Assembly (NCBI GenBank): GCA_963281155.1
Contig: CAUJLY010000003.1
Coordinates: forward strand, 1,116,001 to 1,180,000
Source: Rhabditophanes sp. KR3021
Lineage: Eukaryota; Nematoda; Chromadorea; Rhabditida; Alloionematidae
Direction: 5' to 3'
Length of the DNA: 64,000 nt
The notes under the pieces are model-generated. The model searched no databases. It was not told the DNA's origin and saw nothing but the letters and a program-made list of their open reading frames with translations. Shown in pieces: positions 23,360-32,400 of this stretch (its first letter is position 1; each line of letters opens with the position of its first letter). The translations under genes and the position numbers were made by a program.

Positions 23360-23541
23360 CAATCTATTGACATATTAAGCATTTGCTGATGCAGTCGATG
23401 TGCATGTTTATTCCCATCTTTACGTCTAATATACTACTTTCCGCTAAACAATCACTATCATTCGTTCATAACCGCACATATTGTGTTGTTTTAATTGAAA
23501 ACAATTACGACTAATGGATATTATTTCATATCTGCAGATAG

Positions 23542-23924
23542 TTTTTACTAATATCAACAAATTTGGAAGTTATTTTAGGAAGTTGCGCGAACGCAGACTC
23601 CCAAACGCAAAAATTGAAGTATAGACGAATCTCGTTAGAAATTGTCTCGAGGGTCAACTTCAACCTAAAGTGCAATGGTGAAGCCTCATCTCGGGGTGGA
23701 ATCGTTATTGAAGAATCCAAACCCAATACTCAGGTAAGTTTATGAGCTGCAACTAACTTGCCATATAAATATATCCATATGCCTAGAACGGCTGGGTTAG
23801 AGAAAGGAATTTAACGGCGCCCATAAATTTATTGTGTATTAAAGGAATCAAACTATCTAATAGAGAACAACAAAATGTTTCAATCTATCATTTAAAATAC
23901 ATATCTACCTCATACAAACACTAA
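23542..23924 (+). CDS. possible two-exon gene, incomplete at the 5' end
   Basis: Exon-like frames 23542-23733 and 23787-23924 are joined in phase 0 by CAG/GTAAGT and CCTAG, a 53-bp intron. The product includes GSCANADSQTQKLKYRRIS, VNFNLKCNGEASSRGGI and NGWVRERNLTAPINLLCIKG and ends at a stop. No in-frame ATG is visible, so the first exon is missing or the gene is broken. No family recognised. The open frame across a consensus intron argues for real coding sequence. Confidence 0.3.
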
Positions 23925-23981
23925 GACAAAATTGATTTAACTCATAACTATTTTATTACTAAAATTAAGCACAAACGATAA

Positions 23982-24465
23982 TTAAAACTGCATTTGAATT
24001 GTTTTGTCTAAGTCGTCCTTAGTACCAATCTTAGTTTCAAAGAAAGAAATATTCACACCAGGCTTAGATTGCTTGGCTAATTTATTAGCAATTGAAATAT
24101 TTTTGAAGTTTTCTATGACTCCTCCGAGCATTTCATCATGCTTGGCCATTCGTTTTGTAACAGCAACACCCGATTCTTCATATACTCCTTGTTTTTTGTG
24201 CTGATCCATAAACCCACTTCCTAACTCCTTTAAAAAACTTTCGTATCAAAAAGACATTGCTTTAGCATTTTCAGTATCAGTTAAACTGCTATTTAAAATA
24301 CTAACTTCTTCGAAAGCTGTCTTGTCTTTGACAATTCTATCCAAAATATTCTTAGTACAACTTGAATCTTTGTCCTTATTTTAAAATAAATAAAATTGTA
24401 TTTAAATAAATTGAACTTACTTGATCTGGCTTTGCTTCAATAAAAGTTCTGTTTAAGTCCATCAT
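23982..24465 (-). pseudogene. unidentified gene with an in-frame TGA
   Basis: Not recognised. Start MMDLNRTFIEAKPDQ at 24465, donor GTAAGT after 24421, acceptor before 24374, then 42 codons to a TGA at 24246-24248. The same frame stays open for 87 more codons to a second stop at 23982 (LGSGFMDQHKKQGVYEESGV, NISFFETKIGTKDDLD). The downstream part keeps coding character. So this is either a recent nonsense mutation, a shorter protein starting at the internal Met (24209), or stop-codon read-through. A pseudogene is the simplest reading. Confidence 0.4.
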
Positions 24466-24708
24466 GTTGAAATTGGCTGGATGGTATTAGAAGATGGCGT
24501 TTAATGAGTTCAAACGAATTATGATTGTTATTTAAAAAGATATCTTAAATAGTCCATAATGTAGGCGTATGTGCATCTGAATCTTTAAATAAATTAGCAT
24601 TCACAAGTATGTAGATTATAAAACCTGGGCATGCGCAACTAAAATGCGGATTCTTAAAATAAACAGAACTGTATTCCATTCAATAGGTTGCACAAATTGA
24701 GGGAGATT

Positions 24709-25352
24709 ATGAATTTGAATAGTTCAGGCTTCTCCACAGAAATTGTTGGCGTCGAAATCCCTCCATTATGGAAGCATCCTATTGTCGAAGGAATTAATTG
24801 CTCAGTGATGTTTGATGGAGATGCGAGTTATATTAAAGAGAATTCTGTAGATAGAATATCCCTGGAACAATTGCCATGCAAAGATATTAGAAGTAGAGGT
24901 TTTTATGCAAAAGAACCTTTGTCAAAGACTGGAGCTGATTTTCCATTAGCTTATATTCCAAATATTTACAGAGTAAATTTATAAATGATTTTGTTAAAAT
25001 AAATGTTCTAGGACTACATTAGCATTGAAAGGAGTTTTTTAATTTCATATGCTCCTCAGAATTATTATTTGCAATTGACAAAAAAGCAGACGCCGGCTTT
25101 CAATCTCGAATGTTTGCTTTAAAGAATTGCTTTCCAAATGTGATTCTAGTAGCAGGAGAATTCGGTATGAATAGTTATGGGGAAAATACAAACTTGGCAT
25201 TTTATAAATGCATCCAAGAGCTAGATGGCAAAAAGTACAGGCATGTGTTCACTCTACAAAACGACGTCGTATGGTATGCAGAATTTATTTCACGTGTGAA
25301 ACATAGGTATATTGCAATAGTATGTAGGGTCCAAAATATCATAATTGGTTGA
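24709..25352 (+). pseudogene. broken core-2/I-branching glycosyltransferase family gene
   Basis: The intact family adds GlcNAc branches to O-glycans or related glycans in the Golgi and is expanded in nematodes. Exon 1 (from 24709) ends ADFPLAYIPNIYR at a GTAAAT donor. Exon 2, after TTCTAG, begins DYISIERSFLISYAPQNYYL. The family pattern then continues only in another frame (DKKADAGFQSRMFALKNCFP, then NTNLAFYKCIQELDGKKYRH and VFTLQNDV), so there is a frame break near 25078. The N-terminal membrane anchor and the C-terminal third are absent. It is a truncated pseudogene. Confidence 0.6.
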
Positions 25353-25394
25353 TTTTTTGATCAAAAATTGTTTTTTATTTCATCTTCGTTCAAT

Positions 25395-25670
25395 TTATTT
25401 AGCGGTGTCACATTTCTTGTCACATTGGGCCTGGCATGCAGTTTGTGCAGAACAATCCTTTCCTTTGCAAGGATGAGCCTTTACGCATTGTGCATCGCAA
25501 AGTTTCTCACATTCCTCACTCTTTTGGTTTGATGCAGGGCATTTTTGTTGAGGACAACTCATTCCCAATACACATTTTAAAACACATTCAATCAGACCAT
25601 TATTTTTGAGGAGGCAATTGAGTCCAGTACATGTATCAACTTTTACACACGCTTCTACACAAGTAAGCAA
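25395..25670 (-). CDS. cysteine-rich small protein, 5' exon not found
   Basis: About 91 codons with 16 cysteines (VEACVKVDTCTGLNC, EECEKLCDAQCVKAHPC, TACQAQCDKKCD), ending at a stop. The density and spacing suggest a secreted disulfide-rich protein. There is no in-frame ATG and no signal peptide in this frame. An upstream exon on the reverse strand is needed but I could not place it. Family unknown. Confidence 0.45.
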   Translation of the reverse strand: MLTCVEACVKVDTCTGLNCLLKNNGLIECVLKCVLGMSCPQQKCPASNQKSEECEKLCDAQCVKAHPCKGKDCSAQTACQAQCDKKCDTAK

Positions 25671-26159
25671 ACCAGCCTTCTTTTATCCATATGTTGTTTG
25701 AGACTCGTACTTGTAAGTCCGTTTCAGAGTAAAAATCTCAAAAAACTGAATTCATTGATGCAAGCATGATTATATTTAGCGAATAGCTTAATCGTTTGAC
25801 ACTAATCTCTGAATATAAACGGTTTTAAGCTTCAATAAATGAATTGAATGTGTTTAATTAGATTCAAACAAAGTGTTTTCCCATTGATTCCTTGTTTTTG
25901 TAAACATATTTATTTCTACATTATTTGAGCGGTCTAAATCATTTCTGATCCTCTATGATCAAGAATGCAAGTAGTTTCGTATTACCAATTTTGTGGAATT
26001 AGGCCAATTACATATGTTGTTTAAACGGCTTGTATTATTATATTGAAATTAACTACATTTGAGTTTTGATGAATATCCATCTAGTACATTCTTTCTTTTT
26101 ATAATTTTAGCCTTTCTGATTAGTAATAATAAATTTAAAATTCATGTTCGACACCACCT
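25671..26159. other. intergenic, AT-rich
   Basis: No gene or RNA recognised. The missing first exon of the cysteine-rich gene may lie here. Confidence 0.3.
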
Positions 26160-26325
26160 TTATACTGATCCAGCAAGGTCGACTTTGGGATTGGTCAAGT
26201 TCTCACACGCAGCAATATTTCGTACAATAAAAATCTGAATCAGTTGTTGAATTAAAAAACAAACTCACTGTTTGATCATCTTCAAGATCAAAATTAGTCC
26301 AATTAATGCGATAATTTGTATTAAT
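26160..26325 (-). pseudogene. two exon-like segments of an unidentified gene
   Basis: The reverse strand reads INWTNFDLEDDQT to a GTGAGT donor (26268) and, after an acceptor at 26235, IFIVRNIAACENLTNPKVDL then AGSV and a stop at 26160. The junction is in phase. Further upstream the frame is closed by a TGA, so no complete gene can be built. Family not recognised. Confidence 0.25.
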
Positions 26326-26937
26326 AAAGAAATATCACTGTGTCATTCAACTTTAAATAAACTTCATGATATTATTAAAAAACTAAGGACAATTTATTGG
26401 GAGTTGCTTATGGAATGTTTCATTATACTCATCACTAGTTTCTTTTATATGATTGATCCTTATGTAAAATTAAGTAACTCCAGATGATCTGCAGCAATAT
26501 TATTCAAAATAATGGCATCACCACCGAATATTTGGAGTACATGCTAAGCAGGAGACTTCAATGATTCAATCTCATAATTATCTACTACCTCGATAATTGC
26601 TTTAATGGAATACAAGCATTTTATATTCTGAATTGAAGCAAAAATAAAATATATTCTTCATTTTATATAGGGATTTCCACATCTCATTAAATTTAGTCAA
26701 TTAATGAAATATAATTTGAAGTCAAGCTTGTAGCATAGTCCAATCTTATAATTTGCCTCTTCTGCAATAGACACAGTTAAATAATGGTGTATTGTTGAAT
26801 ATTATGCCTTCCTTGATTATTATTGATGTAATAATAAATGTTTAAGATAAGCTAGTTTAAAGTTGTTTTTGTTGTATTGTGACTAAATTTGTAAATTTTT
26901 TTTAATTTTTGGGTCAAACTGGAGGCATTACCTACAG
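26326..26937. other. intergenic, AT-rich, upstream of tRNA-Asp
   Basis: Short open frames only, none with domain character. Confidence 0.3.
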
Positions 26938-27009
26938 TCCCAGCTAGTATAGTGGTGAGTATCCGCGCCTGTCACGTGCGAGACCAGGGTTCGATTCCCT
27001 GGCTGGGAG
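26938..27009 (+). tRNA. tRNA-Asp (anticodon GTC)
   Basis: A complete 72-nt cloverleaf without intron: acceptor stem TCCCAGC/GCTGGGA with discriminator G, D arm with AGTATAGTGGTGAGTAT, anticodon stem CGCGC/GTGCG around loop CTGTCAC (GTC at 26971-26973), and T arm with GGTTCGATTCC. The internal A and B boxes for RNA polymerase III are intact and the 3' flank begins TACTTTTTGG, giving a T-run terminator. Confidence 0.96.
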
Positions 27010-27614
27010 TACTTTTTGGTTCATTGGATTAAATAGAAGCCAACCACTTTCATCTCCGAATAACACTTTTTCACTCTTTTATCCCATTTCAACCTAAATT
27101 AGAGAGTTAAACATGTTTTTAACTAAAAACAATGGGATAATAGTAACAACCAGTATATACAGTTCCAATAAGAAGAATGGATATCCACAAGCATGTTTTG
27201 TCGACATCCAAATGACTAAAAGAAGAGACAAAGATAATTATTCAAAATATTTAAGGCTAATAGTGCACAATAAAAGTATTTGAATAGTTAATTGCTTAAA
27301 TTACAGTTATTAATTAGCCACACAATAAGTAAATTATCGACAAAATTGAATATGAACTTGATCAAACCTTTGCAATCTCTTTTCGGACTGTAAATTCTGT
27401 TTATAAGAGATACTTTTAACCTCGCTCCAAAGTTGTGTAACAGAATTAGAATAATGGACATTTATTTACCTTTGTTTTAATTATCAACTTTTATGTAAAT
27501 ACGCAGTAGATTAATTTACAGCAATAAAATATTATCTTTGACACTTATTATGTAGCTAATTAATCGTAAACTAAATTGACGTATAAAAAGAATGTAATGT
27601 TTATTATGCAAAAA
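27010..27614. other. intergenic between tRNA-Asp and 5S rRNA
   Basis: No gene seen. Confidence 0.3.
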
Positions 27615-27732
27615 GCTTACACCACTACGGATTCCCAGGACGTCTCCGATCCAAGTACTAAGGTAGCTCGAAGTTGATTCACTTCTCAGATCGAACGGGA
27701 TGAGGTGCTTTCAACATGATATGAGCGTAAGC
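27615..27732 (-). rRNA. 5S ribosomal RNA
   Basis: The reverse strand starts GCTTACGCTCATATCATGTT at 27732 and ends GTAGTGGTGTAAGC. The ends pair (GCTTAC with GTAAGC) to close helix I. The internal control region reads TTAGTACTTGGATCGGAGAC, as in nematode 5S genes. Length is 118 nt and a TTTTT polymerase III terminator follows directly. It is a single copy here, not part of a tandem 5S/SL repeat. Confidence 0.95.
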
Positions 27733-28334
27733 GATAATGCATACCAACAAAATCTATTTAAAATAAAGAGACTTTTGGGTACGCCAGCTCGAATGGGTTA
27801 CCAATGCAAGGAGAAATAGGAATATTCCAATGAGTTTAATTTTAACAAAATCATTACAAAATAATAATTGGTTTGTTTTAATCACCAAGATCTGATTGAT
27901 AAACACAATATTTTAAAATCGAAAAAATAATGTGTGGGTGATTTGGCATTCCCAAATTTAGTTTGAACAAACTAAAAGAGTAATTCGTAATCAACGTAAT
28001 TATGAATCTAATATGATATAGTAAAGTTGATTTGAGTGCATTTCCAAAAATTAGCAAACTAAAGAATGATAGTGTTCCTGTTTTTATCAATTATACAACA
28101 GCGAAGTTCATTCGGTAATTACAACGGAAGTTCTTTTAAACAAATAGTGAAGCTTAATCATTTGAAACTATTATACTTATCTGAATGTTAGTTATGTATT
28201 TAAAATTTGATTATTGTTGAGGACTCCACGACTGTTTTTTACAACAAATGACGTACATACGAATATAATCGTCAAATGCTCTAAAATTTGCAATAAAAGC
28301 GTTTTTTATAACCAAATTGTGAGGGCAATAAAAG
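27733..28334. other. intergenic, 5S rRNA to MSP promoter
   Basis: No coding signal. Upstream DNA of the sperm protein gene, which should carry its germline control sites. I cannot identify them with confidence. Confidence 0.3.
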
Positions 28335-28342
28335 TATATAAG
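28335..28342 (+). promoter_or_regulatory. TATA box of the MSP gene
   Basis: TATATAAG, 60-67 bp before the MSP ATG. MSP genes are usually transcribed from simple promoters without trans-splicing, and no acceptor precedes this ATG. Confidence 0.5.
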
Positions 28343-28401
28343 CAACCACTTTTTGGACAAATTCGTATACCTTTTGGTTCCCAATCCGTCTACACATCAA
28401 C

Positions 28402-28782
28402 ATGGCCACCGTCGCTCCAGGAGATATCGCTACTGCCCCAAATGCTAAGCTCGTCTTCAACGCTCCTTACGATGACAAGCACACCTACCACATCAAGATC
28501 ACCAATGCAGGTGGAAGAAGAATCGGATGGGCCATCAAGACCACCAACATGAAGAGACTCGCCGTCGATCCACCATGCGGAGTTCTTGACCCAAAGGAAG
28601 GTTGCCTCATGGCCGTCTCCTGCGACACCTTCGTCTACGGTCAAGAAGACATCAACAATGACCGCATCACTATTGAATGGACCAACACCCCAGATGATGC
28701 CGCCAAGACCTTCAGACGTGAATGGTTCCAAGGAGATGGCATGGTCCGTAGAAAGAACCTCCCAATCGAATACAATCCATAA
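28402..28782 (+). CDS. msp: major sperm protein (MSP)
   Basis: Cytoskeletal protein that polymerises to drive crawling of amoeboid nematode sperm; when released it also signals oocyte maturation. A single exon of 126 residues starting [17 protein letters not shown], with the immunoglobulin-like MSP fold features [29 protein letters not shown] and a C-terminus ending [11 protein letters not shown]. Length matches the family (126-127). Codons are clearly more GC-rich and regular than in its neighbours, as expected of a highly expressed gene. A TATA box lies at 28335 and AATAAA at about 28841. This gene alone places the organism in Nematoda. Confidence 0.98.
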   Translation: MATVAPGDIATAPNAKLVFNAPYDDKHTYHIKITNAGGRRIGWAIKTTNMKRLAVDPPCGVLDPKEGCLMAVSCDTFVYGQEDINNDRITIEWTNTPDDAAKTFRREWFQGDGMVRRKNLPIEYNP

Positions 28783-29121
28783 GTTTGGGGAGTTGGAATA
28801 TGGGTAATACTATTTTTGATGTTTCGTAGAAATTCTATTGAATAAATAAAATGTATTATTATCTCCCTGTGTCCTTTTTTGTTCTTAATAACTTTCATTA
28901 CACACAACATCTTTAATTAAAATAATACTTTGATTACATGATTTATGCACCTTATTAATACTCAAATGTTGCACAGTTCAATTCTCTAATTGTTTTCTCT
29001 TACATGCAAATAATCATATTCGAATTATCTTATTTAAGTTACCCTATTCCACTCTACTACCTTTATTGATGACATGGAGTACGCTGTCAATTTGAGAAGA
29101 TAAACAATCCAAATAAAATAA
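28783..29121. other. MSP 3' UTR and intergenic
   Basis: Overlapping AATAAA signals at 28841-28850 end the MSP transcript. Nothing else recognised. Confidence 0.4.
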
Positions 29122-29752
29122 TTAATAAATAAGCTCCGGCTGTCGATTAATAACCTTGTTCAAATTTTGAATCAAATATGCAACAGAATAAAAAGATAGT
29201 CCGGTATCAATAGATGTGAATTTAGGAAACATTATGCTCGATGTATGCCATGGATTGCGTTCTAATTCACTTACAAGTCTGAATTTAATTATTCAGGTAT
29301 TAAAACAACATATAGGTTTTCATTACATAAAAGCATGTCTCCATTACTTGACAAGACTAAGTATTCTTTTTGATCCCATTGGATATCTTTAACAATTCCT
29401 TTGGTTTGAAATGATCTCCGAAAACAAAGTGACACGGTTCATTACGTTTTGGAGGAACAGGTACTATATTCTCATTATTATGAGTCTCAACTGAATAATC
29501 ATCTTCGAATTGAACTTTTACACAATCTACGTCGAAATCTGAAAGTGTTGTATCTGTAGATTTGCAGGGTCAAGATTGTCACAAACAAAAATATATTTGA
29601 AAGAAATTAGAAAGATTTCCCAATTCTTTTAAAGAAGCACAATTTGTAGTATGATTAGATGTGTCAAGAATGCCATTTCAGCATAAAGAGTTAAACAATC
29701 AAACTTATTTATTAGAAGAAATATAATTATTTGTAGGCAATCTTTTATCCAT
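29122..29752 (-). pseudogene. decayed gene with a WD-repeat-like segment
   Basis: Reverse-strand fragments in shifting frames: MDKRLPTNNYISSNK at 29752, LSDFDVDCVKVQFEDDYS and IVPVPPKRNEPCHFVFGDHF (29570-29400), then in another frame GIVKDIQWDQKEYLVLSSNG and DMLLC. The last block is LVSELERNPWHTSSIMFPKF and NKVINRQPELIY with a stop at 29122. The middle block looks like a WD-repeat blade. At least two frame changes and internal stops show decay. The parent family is not identified; a nucleoporin-like WD protein is one possibility. Confidence 0.35.
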
Positions 29753-30101
29753 TTTAAATAAATATTTTTGAGAAACGTAAATAAATGCCGAATTCAACAA
29801 GATTAAATATATACTTTCTAATTGATATGAATCTGAAATTACAAGCTGATTTTAAAGATTTAAACATAAACTACACATCTATCCACAACTTTAAACATGC
29901 ATAAATCCAAATATTTATTATGGAAACAACTTAAGCGTAGTTTTTAAATGTATTATTACTAATTAGACAAATCAATTAGTTTGTGTAAATCATTGATCAA
30001 ATAATAAATTTAATGTAAATGTATTTATATTTACATATTTGTTTTTACTTCAAACAATTATAGCCATTTAGTCCATTGTTGGGTAATATAAATCGACATC
30101 A

Positions 30102-30113
30102 TCCTACTTCCGA
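30102..30113 (+). promoter_or_regulatory. PSE-like promoter element of SL RNA copy 2
   Basis: TCCTACTTCCGA at -47 to -58 from the SL RNA 5' end, identical in sequence and spacing to copy 1. A TATA-like ATATAAAAAG lies between it and the start here (near -30) but has no counterpart in copy 1. Confidence 0.75.
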
Positions 30114-30159
30114 TTATCACATTTCCGCATATAAAAAGCTGACATAATCAGACTAAGAC

Positions 30160-30251
30160 GGTTTAAAAAACCCAGTTTGAGGTTAGTATACGTTCAGGAT
30201 TCTATATGAATACTGTTTGTAAATTTTGGAATGAGACTTGAAAAGGTCTTT
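30160..30251 (+). ncRNA. spliced-leader RNA gene, copy 2
   Basis: The 22-nt leader (30160-30181) is identical to that of copy 1, followed by donor GTTAGTATACG, the Sm site AATTTTGGA (30222-30230) and a 3' hairpin AGACTT/AGGTCT with a GAAA tetraloop. The intron-like parts have diverged from copy 1 (for example AGGATTC against AGTATTC). The conserved elements have not, which argues that both copies are under selection. Confidence 0.9.
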
Positions 30252-30832
30252 AATAAAAATCTATATTATATCCTTGTTTGAGGTGATCGATAACATCAGA
30301 CACTATAAATAGCCTAAATCTTGATGGCGTAATTATTGGTGTTGTTACTAACGATAACATATTTAAAAACCAACATTTAAAAGAAGCCCTTTGAACTAAT
30401 CGAGGGATGAGAGGTACATAATTCTTTATATTATTTTATATTATTATGTATAACTAGTTATATTAGGTTTCTTATTGTACAATTAAAGATTCTGCGTATT
30501 GACCTGTGGTCCAATCCTGGCATGTTTTTGATATCAAATTTGCACTCTTCAAGAGATTATGTAGCATTGTGTTGAGTTCTTACTTAAATTAAATTCAACA
30601 TTTAGCTAACTTCTGTTTGGTAACAAATTAATGTAATTATTCTAATGCTATTGAATATGACATATTAAAAAACTTCTTATAATCTAGGCTCGCATGACTC
30701 TAAATAGGTTTAAAACATATTTGTTTAGTTCAATAAAGTGAATTATAGACGTGGCATTTGATTTAAATTATATTTCAGTTTAAATACGATTAAATTGCTG
30801 GTAATCCTTGAAACAAACAACCTTTTGATTGC
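30252..30832. other. intergenic, SL RNA to secreted-protein promoter
   Basis: AT-rich; no gene seen. Confidence 0.3.
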
Positions 30833-30840
30833 TTTATAAA
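30833..30840 (+). promoter_or_regulatory. TATA box of the secreted-protein gene
   Basis: TTTATAAA 43-50 bp upstream of the ATG at 30883. Confidence 0.45.
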
Positions 30841-30882
30841 CAACTGAAATAATGTTATTTCACAACTTATTTTGTTGGAACA

Positions 30883-32400
30883 ATGCAAAAGTTCGCTCTC
30901 GTTTGTCTCCTAGCTCTGGCTATTTCGACTGTCTATTGTGGCAGCTCTAGTAGTTCTGGATCAAGTGAAGGGAAAAGAAACAAAAAGCAAAAGGATTGCT
31001 CTGAGGATCTTGTTGAAGAAACTGGGCCATCTGGAGAATGCATGTTAATTGAATCTCTTTACAATTGCTCGTCCCAACTCACTGACCCTGCTGATATCTT
31101 GATCTTCAATCAATTTATTTTTGAGTTGAACTTCACTTTGTTCGCTTCAAACAATTACACTTCTTTTGATATTGTGTCAATTGCCTCATTCAAGATCAAG
31201 AAATTCTTCCTCAAATACAGCCACTTCCAAGTTAAATTCAAGTACTTCCAGATTGGATCATGGGGATGTTTCGCCGATCTTTTCCAAGTCGGAGTCCAAA
31301 TTGCTGACGACAAATGCGATTCAGTTCTTGAAGTTAATGAATCTGGAAACTTTAGTATCATCATTAGTCTTCAAAAATACAGACATTTGTTCCCAAATAA
31401 AGCTGCTTTTGATCTATTCATTGAATACCTCCTCCAATTACTCAGCAACACTGAAATTGATATTAACATCAGAATGACTGACATCTACGTCCTTATTCAA
31501 AAATTCACCGTCGACTACCCAGAATGCAAGAGCATCCTCATGGAAATTGAAATTGAGGGATTCTATTCATTCGAAGCTTTCTTCGAAATCTCCTGCCAAT
31601 ATTACCGTGCCACTCAAGTCACTGTCTTGTTGAATGGATCCCCACTTTCATTCTTGTACAACTCATTGCTGGCTTGTGTGAAAGACACTACTATTGTGAT
31701 CTCAACCAGTGGGAGACAAGCACTCAAAGCTTTCCTCGACAGAATGACCTTCGTTATTCAAATGGAAGGACTTTCCATCCAACAAAAGATGAAACTGATC
31801 ATGAAAGAATACCACATCTTCTGCAAGACTTATGGTTTCTTGAAACAAATCCTCCTTAACTTCCAAATCTCTGCTGAATTCGGCTGTTTCGAAGATTTCA
31901 TCAACATGTTCTTATTCTGTGAGTCCCAAAATTGCTGGCCAGAGGAGTATCTTATTGTTCCATCAACCGTTGCTCCTTCTACCACCGAGTCTATTACCAC
32001 AACTGAAGCCATCACAACAACTGAAGCCGTTACTACCACTGAAGTTATCACAACAGTAGTTCCCACTACCACTTATGAACCTTACAGCGGAGGATGTTCT
32101 CATGCCGCTTCAAATGTATTGACTGTGGATGCCAGTGGATTCTCAGTTATCTACACTAGCTCCACCACTCAAATGACGGGATGGACTATCTCCGAAAAGA
32201 ACGTCTGGAAGAACTTCTGTGTTAAATTCACTGTTGAAGTTATTAATGACAACACTGCCTTCCCAACAGCTGCACTTAAAATCACTGAAATCATTTCCCG
32301 TATTAACGCTTACGTTGTCTACTATGCAACCAGAAAAACCAAGGTTTACTCCATCAAGATTGGAATCTGGGGATCAATCGAACAACTCTGTGGATGCTAA
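30883..32400 (+). CDS. intronless secreted protein with Thr-rich linker, family unknown
   Basis: 505 residues with a clear signal peptide (FALVCLLALAISTVYCG) followed by a Ser/Gly-rich stretch and KRNKKQK. The body has about 16 spaced cysteines and repeated hydrophobic helical units. Two segments, KFKYFQIGSWGCFADLFQVG and KIGIWGSIEQLCGC, share a GxWG...C motif; a third related block ends FGCFEDFINMF. A Thr/Glu/Ala repeat near residues 365-400 (TTTEAITTTEAVTTTEV) looks like an O-glycosylated linker before a C-terminal domain of about 100 residues. It looks like internal duplication of one domain. Absence of introns and a TATA box suggest a strongly expressed tissue-specific product. No known family recognised. 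Confidence 0.8.
   Translation: MQKFALVCLLALAISTVYCGSSSSSGSSEGKRNKKQKDCSEDLVEETGPSGECMLIESLYNCSSQLTDPADILIFNQFIFELNFTLFASNNYTSFDIVSIASFKIKKFFLKYSHFQVKFKYFQIGSWGCFADLFQVGVQIADDKCDSVLEVNESGNFSIIISLQKYRHLFPNKAAFDLFIEYLLQLLSNTEIDINIRMTDIYVLIQKFTVDYPECKSILMEIEIEGFYSFEAFFEISCQYYRATQVTVLLNGSPLSFLYNSLLACVKDTTIVISTSGRQALKAFLDRMTFVIQMEGLSIQQKMKLIMKEYHIFCKTYGFLKQILLNFQISAEFGCFEDFINMFLFCESQNCWPEEYLIVPSTVAPSTTESITTTEAITTTEAVTTTEVITTVVPTTTYEPYSGGCSHAASNVLTVDASGFSVIYTSSTTQMTGWTISEKNVWKNFCVKFTVEVINDNTAFPTAALKITEIISRINAYVVYYATRKTKVYSIKIGIWGSIEQLCGC

Noticed and set aside
23207..30260. Inverted repeats bounding a 7-kb transposon
   Set aside because: The inverted similarity is fully explained by two SL RNA genes in opposite orientation; no transposase lies between them that could belong to such an element.
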